Position numbers and translations under genes: made by a program. From the NCBI GenBank assembly GCA_021234155.1, contig JAJEKV010000006.1, positions 27,681,754-27,745,753 of the forward strand: a stretch of DNA of 64,000 bases. The letters are read 5' to 3'. The notes beneath the pieces were generated by a model that made no database searches, was not told where the DNA came from, and saw only the letters and a list, made by a program, of their open reading frames with translations. Positions 51,399-63,596 of the stretch are shown in pieces. Numbering within the stretch: position 1 is the stretch's first letter; each line of letters opens with the position of its first letter. Origin of the DNA: Isoetes taiwanensis. Lineage: Eukaryota; Streptophyta; Lycopodiopsida; Isoetales; Isoetaceae.

Positions 51399-51480
51399 CC
51401 TAGATCAACTCCCACCCCAATGGACGTCTCTCACTCTATGATTCTAGGTCAGCTCCCACTCTAACGGACGTCTCTCACCC
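51399..51480 (+). repeat. ~42-bp tandem duplication
   Basis: Two diverged units, each with GGACGTCTCTCAC, at about 51,399-51,440 and 51,441-51,480. The 49,403-51,790 interval otherwise holds no supported gene apart from the tandem repeats listed. Confidence 0.8.
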
Positions 51481-51792
51481 CATGCAATTGCCTCTCTTAC
51501 TCTTCCAGCTGCAGTTCCCTCATCTTAATCTCTAGATTAGTAGATGGGCAAAAGTATGATGGTGGGTATCAAATAAATGTGGGCCAGCACCCCGCAGCAC
51601 CCTTCATACTTCCACCCTTCACCAATTATAGTCTAACCTATTTGATGCCCGTCACTTCATATAGACCGTACCCGTTCTAATCATAACCTGCTTACCGCCC
51701 ATCGTAAGTAATGAATGTGACCCGAAGGGAAACGAAGTTTTGAATCTGTAAATTGCAACCGTCTGTTTGTTCCCCAACTTTTGCTACTTCAG

Positions 51793-53137
51793 CCAAAAAG
51801 CCTGCGGAGAAAAAGCTCGAGAATTTCCACATTCACTCTAGTATTTCAAAACTCAAATGCACTATCGTGAAGAAGGTTGCTAATCTGCCGGCTCAGCCAG
51901 TAATTCCAACGGATGCCATGCGCAGGGTAAGCAAAATGCACTGCCAATTTTGATATGGGCTTAGGGTGCCCTGTTAATTTGTTTTTATTGCTTTCTTCCA
52001 GCCCAGAAGGAACGTGCCCCTGAGACCGGACCTGGCTGATTGCCGAACGGAGGAGGACTTTCATGCCTATGCGGGTCCACCAAATGATGGTGTATATCCC
52101 TCTCAATTTCGAACGGATGTCATTTCTGCTGCAGAGTATAATGAGGTTTGGGATACCAATGGTGTCATTCCCAACAAAACATCAATTGACAAGGTAAGGC
52201 CAGAGCATGAAGAAGCTTTAATTGAACTATTGAGCAAGATATACCCAGAAGGGTTGAAGAATAGAGAAGTAAGGAAAATGGTTTCCTATCTATTTGCATT
52301 CAACAAGCGCCGAGGGCCAAAGCGGGGATCGAGAAAATTTCAAGGTTAACTGGGCAACAGTGGCATCAAAAAGTAGGGCCTATTCGAGCAAGGTGAAGAG
52401 TGAACCCAGCACCAGTGGCCCTGTAAGCATAGCAGAGCCCAACAAATCACAGCAGACAACAGTGGTGTATAAAATTAAAAGGGAGGTTGTCATTCAGGAG
52501 TATTGCAACGTGCCCAGCCGCATTCGCAGCTTATGGGAAAAATATTGCCCGCCTGGAAAGCATGATCCAAGGTGTGCAGGATGCCTTAAAAATGCAACAG
52601 AGTGATCTAGTGTCCAAGAAGGAACTAGTTGCAAAATCTCAGGCAAAGGGCACCTTCTTCTCGGCTGCAGAGCAGAAGTTGCAGACCATAAAGGACAATA
52701 TTGCACGTCTTGAAGCCCTGTCAGATCCTAATGCAGGTGCCTGTGCTGAAATTCATTCTTTGGAGAGGGAGAAAGATATGGCAGAGTATATGCTGAAGTC
52801 CCTCCTTGAAATGGAGGGTGGGCCAATAGATGAAACCATGGTACAACAGGTGGCTGCACTAACTGTTGAGATTGCCAATAACGAGTCCATCCTTGCAAAA
52901 GCCCAGCAGCACTTACAGAATATCACCAGGCTGAGGGAAATGACCAAGAGAAATGATCAGCTGGTCAGCATCACTCCTATACCATTCAAATTGCCAATTG
53001 GAGATGAGGAGAGATGCTCCACCTGTGGTCTTGCATTCCAGGATGCTTACACCCTCAGCCTGCGGATGAAATGTGGACATCATTATCATGTGAGTTGCCT
53101 CAGTTTGCTCATGGAAAAAACATGCTACCTCGAGTGA
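51793..53137 (+). pseudogene. Coiled-coil / RING-like protein gene (frame-broken)
   Basis: First visible exon 51,793-51,926 (acceptor GCTACTTCAG) is joined in phase across a canonical 75-nt intron (51,927-52,001). Exon 2 reads VPLRPDLADCRTEEDFHAYA, then YPEGLKNREVRKMVSYLF. The frame shifts near 52,340 (or a splice site at CAAG|GTTAAC) and again near 52,520. From about 52,540 to 53,137 it is one frame: a long coiled coil (LVSKKELVAKSQAKG, IARLEALSDPNAGA, LTVEIANNESILAKAQQHL). A RING-H2-like half site follows: CSTC plus 14 residues plus CGHHYHVSC, ending 20 codons later without the second Cys pair. The pattern matches genes 3 and 4, suggesting one dispersed family. Confidence 0.55.
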
Positions 53138-53505
53138 TCAGAGACTATTCCTACAGGGTTAGTGTAGGAATTGGGAAATAAGGAATAGTAAAGCGAGGAA
53201 GTGTTATATCTTTGGAGCATCTCACAAAACGAGAATCGAGATAATTGATGTTGATGAGCATGTAGCCACAACTCCCCGATAGCAACAGGAAACGGAAACA
53301 AGTTAATACACCAAAAAGTAAAAGGACCCCGGGATCGCAAAGCACAAGTCTACAAGGGTTCAAACTCCACTACCAAGGCAGGGGAAAAAAGGTATATGCC
53401 TATTTTGGGGATCTCAATTTGAATTGGTAACAAGTAGAAGATCTTTGTAGACATTGAATGACAAGCTATCACCGGTCTGCGGACACACACTGACGGCCTG
53501 AGTCT
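53138..53505. other. No gene seen
   Basis: Gap between the RING-like frame and the acidic region of the phosphatase relic. Both strands have only short frames. Confidence 0.5.
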
Positions 53506-55210
53506 TTGAAGACACCAACCCATGGAGAATCTAAGGGAGATTCAAGTAGTACTGATGATGCTGCCAATTATGTTGTAGTTCCAAATTCTGCAGCTGCCTC
53601 TACAAAGGCCTCCTCTAACAAGGTTCTGCAGGGAAGGAAAACGGTGGCGAAGATGTCGACAAGCAGGTTCTTAAAGACATTTTCAAGGTCAACAGGTTGA
53701 CACGGTCAAGGACCAGGAAGGTTGTCGAAGAAGAGAGTGAGGGTGAGTCAAAAGTTAATCTTGATGAAGACTTCCCTATAGAAGTAGCATTTGGAAAAAA
53801 AAAAACAAGGCTAATGTAATTTTGCCATATGTATTTGAAGCGAGCAAACCTTGATTGCTCAAGACAACCCTAAAACCATCCAAAAGGTTTTTGTTTAAAC
53901 AATTAATATATTTGATTCCTGTTTTCTTCCACCATGAATGTGCAAATTTTGTTTGGATAATTCATTCAACTTAGGCTTGAGTAAAAACTTGTCTGCAGAA
54001 AAAGAAGGCAGGCAATGGTTATACTTAGTGAATCTGATGAAGAAGACAATACCACTAAAGGAGTGCCAGTACAACCTCTAACATACAAAAGGTGCACTGT
54101 TATCTGTTATATTTCACCTTGTATATTCTCTACAAATCTTAGTTGGTAATTGGAGCACATCCTTGCATGCGAGGAGAACAAGGCGGGTTGTGAATGATGA
54201 AACGGAGGATGAAGCACGGAAGCCCCGCAAGGTTTGCGATATCCAGGAAACACCAATATATTGGGGGCAATGAGATACTAATACAGATGTATCTGAGTAT
54301 CAGCACTCTCCATCATCGGGGTAGCAAAGATAAAGCAGAGTCCAGCAGATCGCGGCAAAGTCCAAGATACATCTAAGAAAGATCTTGTCAAAGATAGTCC
54401 GGCTACGGATGGCAAAGCACATCCAAATAGAGTCCAAAGCCACCGCTTCACACGATCCAAAGACAATGCAAAGACACCTCGGCGGTGGGTGCAAACGTTG
54501 AGGGATGGGAACCCACGGACGTTGAAGTTGATGGTGCTTGACATAAATGGTGTCAAGGAGAATGGGCCAAAAATTTTGCCTCCACCAAAAGCGAACCATG
54601 TTGAAGAAAGCGCAAATAAGTACCTTATTTTGCGGATCAGGGTATCATGAGTTTGTGGAAGGTTTGATATTGTGATCTGGAGTGCTTCTCTACTTCGGAA
54701 TGCAAGGGATATGGTGGATGCATTTGCGGACCAAATTCTTACAGGTATATGGTCAAGAGCAGTGCTATGCATGCGAGCATCCAACCAATACAGCAAAGCA
54801 ACATTTTTTCAAGGAGTTGAAGTTTGTACTTGATGATTTTTTTGAATATCATGGTATGTTTTTCTTGGTAGATGACAGCCTACACAAAAGGTTTCTAAAC
54901 CCTGCACACACCATCGTTCCTGTTATGCCTTTCAAGGGGCAGGAAGAGGACAACTTTTTGCAGAAGTTTGTGTGTCCAGCATTGGATTACTTGTCTTCCC
55001 ATACAGTTGAAGAAACAATCTCACAGCTGGACATCACTGATGCATGGTTGCAGAAGGAGACAGTTGATGTGCTGGATTACTGTCTCAACAACTATCTTAT
55101 CTCGGCCTATTATGTCCTCAATGCTCCAGAAGAGATATAAAGGCAGTTGCTGGACAACATTCCTGAAGACTCTAACCACTCTGAAAACTCCAATGACTCT
55201 TGAAAATACC
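53506..55210 (+). pseudogene. FCP1/NIF-type HAD phosphatase relic
   Basis: N-terminal low-complexity part with SSTDDAANYVVVPNSAA, then RTRKVVEEESEGESKV and a similar RRVVNDETEDEARKPRK segment. The HAD core begins near 54,525 with KLMVLDINGV, the nucleophile motif in a DxNG form known in plant FCP1/CTD-phosphatase-like proteins. It continues with GYHEFVEG, FDIVIWSASLLRNARDMVDA (near 54,665) and FLVDDSLHKRFLNPAHTIV (near 54,865). The C-terminal 100 codons end at 55,140. This family dephosphorylates protein Ser/Thr, typically the RNA polymerase II tail. At least three frame changes in 54,560-54,760 break the core, so it is a pseudogene or an erroneous sequence. It could belong to the same transcript as 51,793-53,137, but this is not shown. 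Confidence 0.6.
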
Positions 55211-55390
55211 ATTGTACACTAGCCTTTTGTAATATATATGACTTACTTTATGTAATTTTGAGTATTGATTCCAAGTAATGTCTTTAATACAACATAAAAA
55301 TTTAAGATAAAGGTCTTCAAAATTTAAAATAAAGGTCTTTAAAATTTAAGATAAATGCTGAAATGATGAAACAACTAGGTTAAACCATTT

Positions 55391-55810
55391 TCAATCTTCA
55401 TATGGTAGGCTATCAAGGATCATCTGATGGGTAGCCCCCTCAAGCGAAAATTTGTTGGTGTCGAGAATTTGATTCATCTCAAACATGATTGCTGTGACAT
55501 GATGACTGTATTGATAAATAAGACCTTTGTTTTGAAGTAGCTCCCAACTACCATCGGGTTAGATAACATAGTATAAACCAGCCAACATATGTTCATCGAC
55601 ATTAAAAGTCTGACCCCAACTGTCATGTACAATTTTGTCAAGAATATGTCTCGCTTAACACACTTTCGCCACATAACGATGCGCATTCTCTTGATGCAAA
55701 ATTGTCACCTTCCTCTATGTTTCCACTAAGCCGGCCCCCATCACCTTCAAAAATGCCTCGTCAATTTAGGTCATCAAGTGTTTCACCATGTTGGAGTTTG
55801 TTATTGCATA
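55391..55810 (-). pseudogene. Unassigned pseudogene with four stops, one frame
   Basis: A single minus-strand frame of about 140 codons ends in TGA at 55,391-55,393. It reads IDEAFLKVMGAGLVET, HQENAHRYVAKVC, ARHILDKIVHDSWGQTFNV, PDGSWELLQNKGLIYQYSHH and FEMNQILDTNKFSLEGATHQ. Four internal stops (three TAA, one TAG) interrupt it but no frameshift does, unlike the indel-broken relics of the duplicated region. This suggests old decay by base substitution. I do not recognise the protein; a transposon or host retrocopy are both possible. Confidence 0.5.
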
Positions 55811-57249
55811 ATCTGCTTAGGCAAAATGCCTTATCTGAAAGAAAGACCAATTTCAGTTGATTGCTCAAGACAGAAATTATTCACTGCAAATATCAGTCCA
55901 AACGTTTTCCTTAGAACAATGGTTACACAATAGGGTTAAATTTTCGAGGGTTCTATGAACCTTGTGGAACCTTGTAGACCTATGGTTCAAAGGTCTATTT
56001 TAATGGGGAGAAGTTCATTGGAATATTGATACTATGAAATTGCATAGTTAAGTCGATATTACTATTGTTATAGTAACTAGTAACGGGTGTTCAGCGTTGC
56101 CGGGCAGAAATACAGTTCCATTTAGATTGAACTTAATTCCTTGCATTTTTAGATGATGTTGCCTCTTGTTGCATTTGGATAATTAGTTATTTCTTCTTCT
56201 AGGTACCCTACAGATTCCTATGACTTTCACTTTGAGTTGTATAAATCTCGAGGTGGGAAATAAAAATTATTGTCTAACCTTACAAATGAGAGGAGGTGCA
56301 TTAACTTTGGGGTAGTCTCATCGTTTGACCTATTTTGGCTGGGACATTGAACATGATACTAAAAGAGGGGGCATTGTTGACTTGCTCTAGAATTGGGCAT
56401 ATGCAAGAGACTTGGAATTTAATTTTCCATAAGAAGATACATATGGGTTGGACATGGAATTTAAGTTTACTACATATTAATTACAGACATGGTTCCTCTA
56501 GTATAAGTTCATTTGGTGTTCAATCAATACTACACATGAAATTGGAACTTAAGAAGTTTGCTTTTATAATGCAATAGCTGTATCCTTTGATCCTAATTGG
56601 AGTTATTGTTGAAAGTTGATAGTTCTATATTGACTTCAGTCTACTTGGTGTTATTTGTAAGAGTTATTTGGGTTGCTGCAGGTTGGACTTCCAAACACCA
56701 AGTTAATTTGTCTAGATCTTTCCGGATGACAACACAGCAAGTTGTTCAAATGATAATGAAATTATTGCAAAAGTAATTAATCTACGTAAATTGTGTTGTG
56801 CATCTAATTATTCTCAGCAGCTCAACGCAATGGAAGTGTACAAATGTATCGCTTCCATAATACCAAATACATTGTCTCTACAATTATAAAAGCTGAGCAA
56901 TTCTATTGCTTACGGAATCTTTTGTGCTCAATGCCCGGTGTCAGCATGCCTTACATGGAACCTGAGACTTTGTTCAACCTCATGGAGCGTTTACTATGTG
57001 ATCTTGCTAGTGCATGCCTTGATATATAACTGCTTAAATACAAAGGTTTGTGATCTTGCTATTTAATACCTTCATATATAACTGCCTAAATATACAGAGG
57101 TTCCCATCAAGTTTGGTTTGTATACTCTGGTTAATATTCGTACTTAAAAACCTAACTGCCTATCATGTTTGCTTTGAGTGTCTGTCTATTGTATTCTCAT
57201 ATGAGTCCCGATAGAAAGTTCTTAGTAAGAACTTCAGAACAATACCTTC
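55811..57249. other. AT-rich intergenic DNA
   Basis: No supported gene, repeat or motif. Short frames at 56,335-56,577 and 56,844-57,029 lack domain resemblance. Confidence 0.5.
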
Positions 57250-57567
57250 TTTAAGGTATCCATCTTTATAACTTTTATATAACTTTCTAACTGATTATAC
57301 ATAGGATCCCCAAATTATCCATTCTGTAGTAATTGATAGACATGGTAAATGAGCTTCAATTCCAGTGTTTAAGAACTTTGGTAGTGGCAGCCAGATCATA
57401 AGTCCAATTGGTATAACCTTATATTCATAAAACTTTATAACTGATATACATATTCCAAAATTGGATTTCCAAATTATCCGTTCTATAGTAACCCATAGAC
57501 ATGATAAATTAGCTCTAATTCTAGTATTTAAGAACTTTGACGAGGGACATGCAAATAATAAGTCCAA
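57250..57567 (+). repeat. 160-bp tandem duplication
   Basis: Two diverged units with period 160. Landmarks: CCAAATTATCC at 57,309 and 57,469, and TTTAAGAACTTTG at 57,368 and 57,528. Confidence 0.85.
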
Positions 57568-57778
57568 AACGCTAGATTATCCTATCAAGTGCGAGCAACG
57601 GAGCTATTGAACTGACTGAAATGTTAAGTGCTAAGAAAGTGGTCGAGGAAAGGTGTAACATTGGAAGCAACTCAGTGACATGGAGATCATATGTCCAAAA
57701 GGCTAGGTTTTCCTATCAAGTGCTTGCAACGAAGCAACTCAACAAAGTGTTAGGCAAGGGGTAGCATTGGAAGCAACT
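57561..57778 (+). repeat. ~131-bp tandem duplication
   Basis: Two diverged units directly following the 160-bp repeat. Landmarks: CCTATCAAGTG at 57,580 and 57,711, and CATTGGAAGCAACT ending each unit. Confidence 0.85.
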
Positions 57779-60364
57779 TTTATTAAAAGGCAAACAGATA
57801 GAGGAAATGCATTATTTAACACTAGAGTTATCCCTTGATGGACCATAAATGGTTCATTTGTACAGTTTGCTTTAAAATTCATATAAAATCAATGGCATAA
57901 AAATTCAATTAAACCCTTTCTACACATTAATATATGGCAGTCACTTTGCATAGGAAAAATAGCTAAAAATGCATATACCCCTAAAATTGAAAGTTATGCT
58001 TGGGTGAATCAAGGGGGGTCAAGTCCAGTTTGCTTCATGTTTACATAATATAAAACTGTCTCAACAAAAGGATTTTTTTGATTTTTTTCATTATAATGGT
58101 ATTTTTCTATACGAGATAAGGATGAATACACAAAAAACCTTGTTCCAATCCGAAGTCTAGGAAGAAAGATATAGTCAGTCAAACATGACAGGGTCAAAAC
58201 AGTTTTCTGTCTTCTGTGGACCAATAATGGTTCCCAGAAGGCTGTTTCAATTAAAATTCTATAACTTTTGCATGAAAATGATTTTTTACTTCAAATTTGG
58301 TATATAAGTAGTTAATTGCTTCATGCATAGAAATTATTTGTTGGCCTGTAATTTGAAGGTTCAGCTTTGACTTATAGTTAACAATTTTAAGTGACTTTTA
58401 ATTGATGTCTATTTTGTTAAATTTGAAGGAAATTTATTGAAATAGTATGTCATTGAAAAAAACATATATGAATGCTTGTATGGATATGAGATCAATGAAA
58501 AAACAAGCAAAGAAAAAGAGCAAAAGGCACGATCATGATAAATCAAGAAAGGTTTCTGTACCTAAGACCATTACTGGTCCACAGGTTCATTTTAAATCAA
58601 TAACTTCTTTACCTTATCAATCTCAAGCTGAATTTTAAGATATTGGTATTTCATGAGCTCTTCTATCAATAAAAAATATCTATTGTTAAGTTTGGGCTAA
58701 AACTTTTAGTATGAGTTCCAAGTTATCATCAAATGTTTTCAATGTTTGATCTCTAGATTTGTGCCTTGAGGATGAACTTCAAACACCATATTTCAAAGCT
58801 TCCCAAAGTTAAGAAAGCAATTCAAGATGAACCAAGGAAAAATATGAAAAGGTATGACTAAAGAAAATCAAGATACACTTTACTCGCCGATGCCAATTAT
58901 TGGTCCACATGACCTCTCATTTCAAAGTTAAGAACATCATCATCTTAATCAATTCTTTAGAATATATTTATACCACATTATATATGAGAACATCAGTTGG
59001 TTAGAGAGGATTATCTATCTAAAGGGTGATATCGAAGCACGAAAAATAAGTAGTTAAGGGCTACTTTGAATACATGAGGAAGTCCACTTACACCTTTCAA
59101 AGACTATCTTATAGACAATGAGAAATCATAATATCATTATAGGGGACAAAATGAATAGAGCCAGTGCAAAAAAATAGAGAAATTTTCTCAATCCACTTGG
59201 TTTAATCCTGGACCTGTAAATAGTCCATGCTTATTTATATTCAAATCTTGTATATAATGCATTATTCTAACATGAAATTTGAGATATATATTGCCAACAA
59301 AAGTTCAAATTTACAAAAACTATAGCTTATCATAAAAGTTGATCTACATGTACTATGGTCCTATTTAGACTACGATACTTTGGCGCAGCCACACATTGCC
59401 TAACTTTATAATAGTGAAAAATAAGTAGATTTCTTCATTTTTTGTTCTAATAAGACCACACCAAGGACCTCAATATCTATTTTTATCATATATTGTGTCA
59501 TTTAAAAGACCTATGGGAGAAATGTAGTGCAATAAGTTAATATTTTAGATGAACTAGAAAAACAGGTACGGAAAGTCTTATGATCTATTTATTTATAGTC
59601 ATGGCTAAACTTCATGGTATTGTCCTCCATTCATCAATAACCATAACTACCTACATCATTGTTGAGTTTTAGACCTATAAGGGTATAATCAAAGCACTTT
59701 GGAACCTTTCTTTGTGTTCATCCTGTTATTTTAGATCTAGATAATGCATGGTTATACCCTATAGAATTGATTAGAATGCATCATTTACTACCCCTATGAG
59801 ACTTGTAGATGGGGTTTATTGGAGCACTTTAACTTATATTTTTATTTTGAATTCTGTACAATAATTTCTTTAGTTAATAACGATACTAATATAACATATA
59901 AACATCTAAAAATTTCCTTGTACTATAGCTTGTCTTGTTAAGGACTCATTGTCACAAAAATTAAGTCAAAAGTTGTAATAATAAGAGAGAAATAATTCTT
60001 GAACCTCATGCAGCATTTTTAAGCAAAATAGGGTTTGGCATCTTCAATTGACATCAAATGATAGCGGCCAAACATGGAAACATGCAAATCGATATGTTTT
60101 ATCATAATATATCAATTACTTTCATATTTAGCAAGGTTTAAACACTTTTATGCTAGAAAATTGAAGAATGCAGTTCTAGAGTGCTGTAAAAACTGGCAAA
60201 TTCTCCAAAGTTTGAACAATCATACCAATATAAAGGTGAATCCAGTAGTCATGAAATTCTCACAAGTCGTTAAGAATCAAGTGAAGACTCAAATAGTGGT
60301 GGTATATTTTAAAATTAAAATTTCTCTTGTGAGATATATGGGTTTAAGTGGCAGGGGGTATGGT
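57779..60364. other. AT-rich intergenic DNA with recurring GGACCA motif
   Basis: No gene is supported. The 63-codon frame at 58,447-58,638 is Lys/Met-rich and not recognised. Forms of TGGACCAnnAATGGT or its complement recur near 57,838, 58,218, 58,566 and 58,897. Confidence 0.4.
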
Positions 60365-60398
60365 GGACCATTTCTGGTCCATGGACCAGAAATGGTCC
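60365..60398. repeat. Perfect 34-bp palindrome
   Basis: Reads identically on both strands, centred on CCATGG with arms containing GGACCATTTCTGGTCC. No spacer. It belongs to the GGACCA motif group of the preceding interval. Confidence 0.95.
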
Positions 60399-61139
60399 CC
60401 GGGACAACTCTAGTGTTAAATTTCAAATCAACTAATGCTTGCTCCATATAGTGCTCAATGTGAAAGAAGAAGAAAACCAAATTTAAACAATAGATATTTC
60501 GTCTAATAAATTAGTAGATATATCATGCAAAATTTTTTCCTCACAATGAATTGATTATAGGTATCATCACGAGCATATAATGTCAGTAGAATTGGCTACT
60601 TTGGTATGGAATCTTGTTTTTCAGGACAAATGCTGACTGAAAAGCCCCATATTAATGGACCAAACATCTCAACTTCATTTAGGATCACCTTAAAAATATA
60701 AAAGACGCCAATGGGTGACATGCATAAATGGCTTACAGACATACAGTATAAAATATTCCAATAGCTGACATGCATAAAATGCAAGGTTTGCTGTGAGGTC
60801 AACTACGTGTCGGGTCACACTTGAAGTTGGATATGGCGTCATATATAAGGACCCTCTCCATGAAGTGCAAAGAAGTGCGGAAAATCATTGCTGGAAAAAA
60901 ACCATCAATTTCGACAATCACCTTGAAGTCAAAACAAACTAAAGCATAGTGTACTTGAAGGAAATGTCAAAATGCTCTACATTGATGCAGATGTAGCATA
61001 CCATCACCATTACTACATCCAAAACTCAGTTCAATTCTTTCTGCAACTGTCTCGATCATACGATATAGGTATGCCACCTGGGAAGACATAATAGAACAAA
61101 ATAGTACCTTTGAAAACTGAGTTTCAACAACAGGGAATA

Positions 61140-61735
61140 AATTACTAATCGCATATTTCTTGTTAGCCAGAATGACTTTAGCTAAACTTGGTCGATATTA
61201 ATCCCAAAACTTTCTGTGGTTTAGCTAAACTCTACAAATTTTTCCTCTCATACTTTCTAGCGTTTAGCTAAACTAACCCAAACATCATTCCAAAAATTTC
61301 TATGGTGTGACCAACAAAAAATATTAGACCAAATTACTATATTTTTTTCAATTGTTTCCACTTATTTTAGTCAATTTCTTTGTGAAAACATTCTAAAATA
61401 ATGCTAACTAGCAAAATCTAGGACTTAAATTGATTCATAATGCTAGAAACTAAACTACTAATCATATATTTCATTTAAACTAGAATAATGTTAGCTAAAC
61501 TAGCCCGAAATTCATTCTAAAAATTTCTATGGTTTAGCTAAAAAATGCAAATTTTCACTCTCTTACTTTCTAGCGTTTGGCTAAAGAGCTTCAGGGTTGG
61601 TGCAGTCCCGAAAAAGGTTAAGCTAAAATTATTTTTTTTTTCCCAATTTTTTCCATTTACTTTAGCCAATGTTTTTTGAAAATGTACTAAAAAATCGCCA
61701 AATAGCTAAGTTTAGCCCTTAAATTATTCCATGTT
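61140..61735 (+). repeat. ~300-bp imperfect tandem duplication
   Basis: Units at about 61,140-61,440 and 61,450-61,735. Landmarks in each: TTAGCTAAACT, TTTCTATGGT, TACTTTCTAGCGTTT and a late TTTAGYCAAT. No coding capacity. Confidence 0.8.
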
Positions 61736-63188
61736 CAACAAATTCCATATAGCTGAATAATCTGCAGTTTAAAGCGCAATGTGCCAATGTTTTACACTCC
61801 ATCATGACATGGCTTAAGAGTCTACAAATCATTTCAACATTCAAATGTATAGCCAAGAGCTCTAGGCATTTGACAGAGTTATAAACACTTCAGTACAAAA
61901 GTAACAAACCCCATTCGAAGAGACATTTACCGTCTCTTGCTTACATGGATTTTGTGAAAAGCCAAAGAAAGATTATCATCTTTCTGCCACTTCATCGTCA
62001 GTGAAGACATATCTTGTTAGTGAAGGCATATCCTGTTACGACCAATTCCCAATAGTTATTTATCATACCTCATTCTAACCTAAAGAATTTGAATGTCAAG
62101 TAGAATATTAGATTCAACTTACTTGATCCCAACTATCGTTCGTTGCATTCAAGTTAAACATTCCCTTCCTCTTTACATCAGAAACAATGGTTTATGAGCA
62201 AGTAAGTTCATGAATCTCTAACCATGTCATATCTGCGCAAATTGCAAAGCTAGATAGAAGTCATAAAAGAAATACCAGAAATAGAAGATAGGAAACAAAA
62301 ATAGAAGGTAGAATACCAGAAATAGAAAATAGAAAACAAAAATAGAAGGTAGAAATAGCTTATTACCGCTGCTCATTATACTATCATTTAGGAAATAAAA
62401 CTCAAACTTTAGGATCTGTAACTTCACATAGATCTATAGACAATTTGAAAATGCCATCGATGACTCTTGATTCTTGTTACGATATTTGGAATGAAATCTT
62501 TAATCTGGTTCATTTATAAGGCTCGCATGCATTCACATTTATGGGATGCCTCATGCAAAAAAGAAAACTTATTTGTAAAGAAATAGATGCATAAAGAAAT
62601 TGGATTCTGTGATCCAGAGCCGTAGCTAGTTTTAAACAGATCACAAAACAAAGAAACAATTAATATTGAACAATAGAAATCTAAATGGCTAGAAGAGAAG
62701 CAAATTTGCAGCTGTTATTTACCTTGTGCATTGAGAGGAACATATCTGTGAAATATAATCTGGAGGAGAAAGGAGGCAGTCCTTGGTATGTGGAATTTGT
62801 TGGTCACGTCTTGGGTCCATCTAGCCATTGCATCAATAAATTGCAGCCACATTCCTCTTCAATTTAATTGTTCCTAGATGCAAGCAAGAGAAAAGATAAA
62901 GATTGTCCAATAGCAATAGTAGCATAAAAAAATATAAGAAAGTGATAATACATGGCTTGGCAATATGCCATTGTTGGCATCAAGATTTGACAAATTGAAA
63001 CATCATATGCGCTAGTTTCCAGACTTTTCATGCTCAAGTTGTTGTGCATAAGACAGATGCAAAGAAATTACTACATTACATGATGCCCTAGATAAACTAT
63101 TATAAGCTGGAAAGAATTTCACAACGCACCTAATATTTCATCAGCATGTCTTCAAAAAGTAAAAATACACAAACATGATGATGCCTTG
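61736..63188. other. AT-rich intergenic DNA
   Basis: Nothing supported apart from the 41-bp tandem duplication at 62,271-62,352. Confidence 0.5.
62271..62352 (+). repeat. 41-bp tandem duplication
   Basis: Two units starting AATACCAGAAATAGAA at 62,271 and 62,312, with only a few differences. Confidence 0.95.
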
Positions 63189-63596
63189 TAGATCCGTCAA
63201 ACAGTAAGTTCTATAGAGGCAAATGGTTTAGAGAGTCAAATAGTTATTTGCATAGAGATAGAAAGAGATGCAAAGTACTCCAAGGATGGAAGAAGATGCA
63301 GACTTCTGCTGCACTTTCACAATCCTCAGAATGATAAAGGAAGATGGAAAAACCTCAAATTACCTTCAAGACTATGCTTGCAAGGTCTGTAGAGTCTAAA
63401 ATTGCACTTGTACTTCCAGATCCATCAAGCTATAACATCTATAGAGGCAAAAAATAATTTCAGAGAGCCAAGTAGTTATTTGCACAGAGATCTGAAAGAA
63501 ATGCAAAGTACTTCAAAAAAGAAAGAAGACCTAGCTTCTGTTGCATTCTTGGAATCCAATGACAAAGGGAAATGGAGAAACCTCAAAATACCTTGG
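63189..63596 (+). repeat. ~180-bp direct repeat, 228-bp period
   Basis: Units at about 63,189-63,369 and 63,417-63,596. Shared landmarks: CTATAGAGGCAAA, TAGTTATTTGCA, ATGCAAAGTACT and GGAAACCTCAAA-type ends. The remaining 400 bp to the window end hold no supported gene. Confidence 0.85.
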
